A stretch of DNA of 7,661 nucleotides from Phycisphaerae bacterium. Its GTDB lineage: Bacteria > Planctomycetota > Phycisphaerae > Phycisphaerales > SM1A02. Each line of letters opens with the position of its first letter. Position 1 is the first letter of the stretch. The position numbers and the translations under genes are program-made. The stretch covers positions 1 to 7,661 of the forward strand of contig VGXK01000089.1 of NCBI GenBank assembly GCA_016873355.1, in the 5' to 3' direction. The notes beneath the pieces are model-generated. The model saw only the letters and a program-made list of their open reading frames with translations, searched no databases and was not told where the DNA came from. Of the stretch, positions 6,068 to 7,661 are shown in pieces.

Positions 6068-6511
6068 TCAATGCGACGCGGAGGTCTGCGGCGCGGCGCT
6101 CGACTTCGAGTCGGCCACGCCGTTCTTCTTCTTCCAATCGGCGATCGCGGTTCGGATCGAATCCTCCGCAAGCACCGAGCAGTGGATCTTGACCGGCGGC
6201 AGGCTCAGCTCCTCTACGATCTGCGTGTTCTTGATGCCGAGTGCGTCGTCCACCTTCTTGCCCTTGATCCACTCGGTGGCGAGCGAACTCGAGGCGATGG
6301 CGCTGCCGCAGCCGAAGCACTTGAACTTGGCGTCCTCGATGACGCCCTTCTCGTTCACCTTGATCTGAAGCTGCATCACGTCGCCGCATTCCGGTGCGCC
6401 GACGATGCCGACGCCGACATCCTTGCGGCCGGCAACATCCTTGCTCGAGCCGAAGCTGCCGACATTGCGCGGGTTGTTGTAGTGGTCGATGACCTTGTCG
6501 CTGTAGGCCAT
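6068..6511 (-). CDS. iscU: Iron-sulfur cluster assembly scaffold IscU
   Basis: A 147-residue cytoplasmic scaffold on which the [2Fe-2S] cluster is built from IscS-derived sulfur. Seen: MAYSDKVIDHYNNPRNVGSF start, C42 in APECGD with D44 as the conserved cluster-release Asp, C68 in FGCGSAIASSSL, and C111 in IHCSVLAEDS: the three ligand cysteines are all present. LPPVK (104-108) is the motif bound by the HscA chaperone in known ISC systems. An extra Cys (C65) lies just before FGCG. A polar Ser/Ala-rich tail of about 15 residues (DSKSSAAPQTSASH) extends past the usual end. ATG at 6511 has GAGGAA 6 nt upstream; the frame is open 10 codons further, but those residues do not look like the family. 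It lies 58 bp after iscS and 78 bp before the A-type carrier. Confidence is high. Confidence 0.97.
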   Translation of the reverse strand: MAYSDKVIDHYNNPRNVGSFGSSKDVAGRKDVGVGIVGAPECGDVMQLQIKVNEKGVIEDAKFKCFGCGSAIASSSLATEWIKGKKVDDALGIKNTQIVEELSLPPVKIHCSVLAEDSIRTAIADWKKKNGVADSKSSAAPQTSASH

Positions 6512-6517
6512 GGTTCG

Positions 6518-6523
6518 TTCCTC
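6518..6523 (-). promoter_or_regulatory. Ribosome binding site of iscU
   Basis: GAGGAA on the minus strand, 6 nt before the ATG at 6511. It decides for this start over the in-frame one at 6541. Confidence 0.6.
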
Positions 6524-6569
6524 GTTCGATCGGCCCGGCAAGGGGCCGTGGTTGCGGATTCGCTCGAAG

Positions 6570-7661
6570 TCAGTGCGTTTGCCAGACGATCTTCGAGATG
6601 TCGATGCCTTCCTTGTGCAGATCGTAGAGCGGGCTCATCGTGCGGAGGTGATTCACCGCCTTCACGATGCCGCTGATGGTGTAGTCGACTTCCTCCTCCG
6701 TGGTCCAGCGTCCCATCGAGAGCCGCAGCGAGCTGTGCGCGAGTTCGTCGCCCACGCCGAGGCTCTTGAGCACGTAGCTCGGTTCGAGACTCGCGCTCGT
6801 GCACGCGGAGCCGCTGCTGCACGCGATGTCCTTGATGCCCATGAGCAGACTCTCGCCTTCGACGAACCCGAAGGAGATGTTCGTCAGGTGCGGGAGCCGC
6901 TTCTCGACATGGCCGTTGATCTGGACCACCTCGAGTCTCGACGCGAGCTCCTTCTCCATCTTGCGTCGCAGCGCGAGCAGACGCTGGCCGTCCCGTTCCA
7001 TCTCGGCGCTGCAGAGCTCGCACGCCTTGCCGAAGCCGACGATGCCGGGCACGTTGAGCGTGCCGCTTCGCATGCCGCGCTCGTGGCCGCCGCCGTCGAT
7101 GATCGCCTCGAGCCGCACGCGAGGCTTGCGCCGACGCACAAAGAGCGCCCCGACGCCCTTCGGTCCGTAGATCTTGTGGCCGGACCAGGAGAGCAGGTCG
7201 ATGTCGTCGCGCTCGACATCGGTGGGCATCTTGCCGACCCATTGCGTGGCGTCGGTGTGGAAGACGATCTCGCGCTCGTGGCAGAGGGCGCCGATCTGCG
7301 GCACCTCGTTGATCGTGCCGATCTCGTTGTTGGCCCACATGAGCGACACGAGGATCGTGTCCGGACGCATCGCGGCCTTCACCATCTCGGCGGTGATGAT
7401 GCCGTCCGAGCCCGGCTCGAGGAAGGTGACTTCGAATCCTTCGCGCTGAAGCCGCTTGCATGGATCGAGCACCGCCTTGTGCTCGATCACGCTCGCGATG
7501 ATGTGGCCGCGACCGGTCTGGCCTTCGCCCGCCTTCGCGTACATGCGGGCGGCGCCCTTGATGGCCAGGTTGTTGCTCTCGGTGGAGCCGCTCGTCCAGA
7601 TGATCTCCTTGGAGTTCGCGCCGATGAGCGCGGCCACCTGCTCGCGCGCGGCCTCGACGGC
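6570..7661 (-). CDS. iscS: Cysteine desulfurase IscS, N-terminus outside window
   Basis: A PLP-dependent enzyme that converts L-cysteine to alanine and passes the persulfide sulfur to IscU. The window holds the C-terminal 363 residues, beginning AVEAAREQVAALIGA. By comparison with E. coli IscS about 50 N-terminal residues are missing. Fragment numbering: TSGSTESNN cofactor-binding loop (13-21), H61 in EHK, D137 in HTDATQWVGK, PLP-binding K163 in SGHKIYGPKG, GGGHERGMRSGT (190-201), and the mobile loop with catalytic C287 in SSGSACTSASLEPSYVL. The end (PLYDLHKEGIDISKIVWQTH) matches the IscS tail shape, which contacts IscU. These features place it in the IscS/NifS group and not SufS. The GTG at 7637 is an internal codon, not the start. 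Neighbours: iscU 58 bp downstream. The promoter and any iscR lie outside the window. Confidence 0.97.
   Translation of the reverse strand, partial: AVEAAREQVAALIGANSKEIIWTSGSTESNNLAIKGAARMYAKAGEGQTGRGHIIASVIEHKAVLDPCKRLQREGFEVTFLEPGSDGIITAEMVKAAMRPDTILVSLMWANNEIGTINEVPQIGALCHEREIVFHTDATQWVGKMPTDVERDDIDLLSWSGHKIYGPKGVGALFVRRRKPRVRLEAIIDGGGHERGMRSGTLNVPGIVGFGKACELCSAEMERDGQRLLALRRKMEKELASRLEVVQINGHVEKRLPHLTNISFGFVEGESLLMGIKDIACSSGSACTSASLEPSYVLKSLGVGDELAHSSLRLSMGRWTTEEEVDYTISGIVKAVNHLRTMSPLYDLHKEGIDISKIVWQTH

Noticed and set aside
3098..6676. A plus-strand open frame of 1192 codons running antisense to the VIT/VWA, iscA and iscU genes and the end of iscS
   Set aside because: Its product is rich in Arg, Ala, His and Asp with no recognisable domain, and it crosses four well-supported genes and three intergenic gaps. 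High-GC codon bias on the minus strand removes stops in the complementary frame.

Overview
The window is GC-rich bacterial chromosome (about two-thirds G+C by eye). Seven protein-coding genes were found, all on the minus strand, so transcription runs from high to low coordinates. The best guess for the host is Planctomycetota, perhaps Phycisphaerae. This is an inference from the exported VIT/VWA and VWA protein types and from a histidine-kinase sensor region containing LALWRMDS and WFEYQSYYP, which I associate with that phylum; no rRNA or other marker gene is present to confirm it.

In transcription order, the first block (7661 to 5534) is a compact ISC-type iron-sulfur cluster assembly cluster. 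It holds iscS (cysteine desulfurase, N-terminus cut by the window edge), iscU (scaffold) and an A-type carrier of the HesB/IscA family with an unusual internal insertion of about 40 residues. IscS supplies sulfur, IscU assembles the cluster and the A-type protein carries it onward. The IscU protein keeps the LPPVK chaperone-recognition motif, but no hscA, hscB or ferredoxin gene lies in the window.

The second block (5320 to 1698) encodes two exported von Willebrand factor A proteins. The first is a 755-residue VIT+VWA protein with a complete MIDAS metal site. The second is a 428-residue VWA protein whose usual MIDAS aspartate position reads IAGNE. They lie 68 bp apart and are probably co-transcribed.

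The third block (1555 to 1) is a two-component system. It has an OmpR-type response regulator followed, 13 bp later, by the N-terminal 278 residues of a membrane sensor, presumably a histidine kinase whose catalytic core lies beyond position 1. A 142-bp gap with two tandem hairpins separates this pair from the VWA genes and is a plausible transcriptional boundary or attenuator.

No gene-free stretch exceeds 300 bp. The largest gaps are 5321-5533 (213 bp, a 9-bp periodic repeat, a C8 run and a 10-bp-stem hairpin) and 1556-1697 (142 bp, the paired hairpins). The 78-bp gap between iscU and the A-type carrier holds a five-copy 8-bp tandem repeat. No RNA genes, CRISPR arrays, insertion sequences or attachment sites were seen. 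I did not find a clearly new defence or mobile system. The most unusual points are the carrier insertion, the MIDAS variant in the second VWA protein, and the intergenic repeats.
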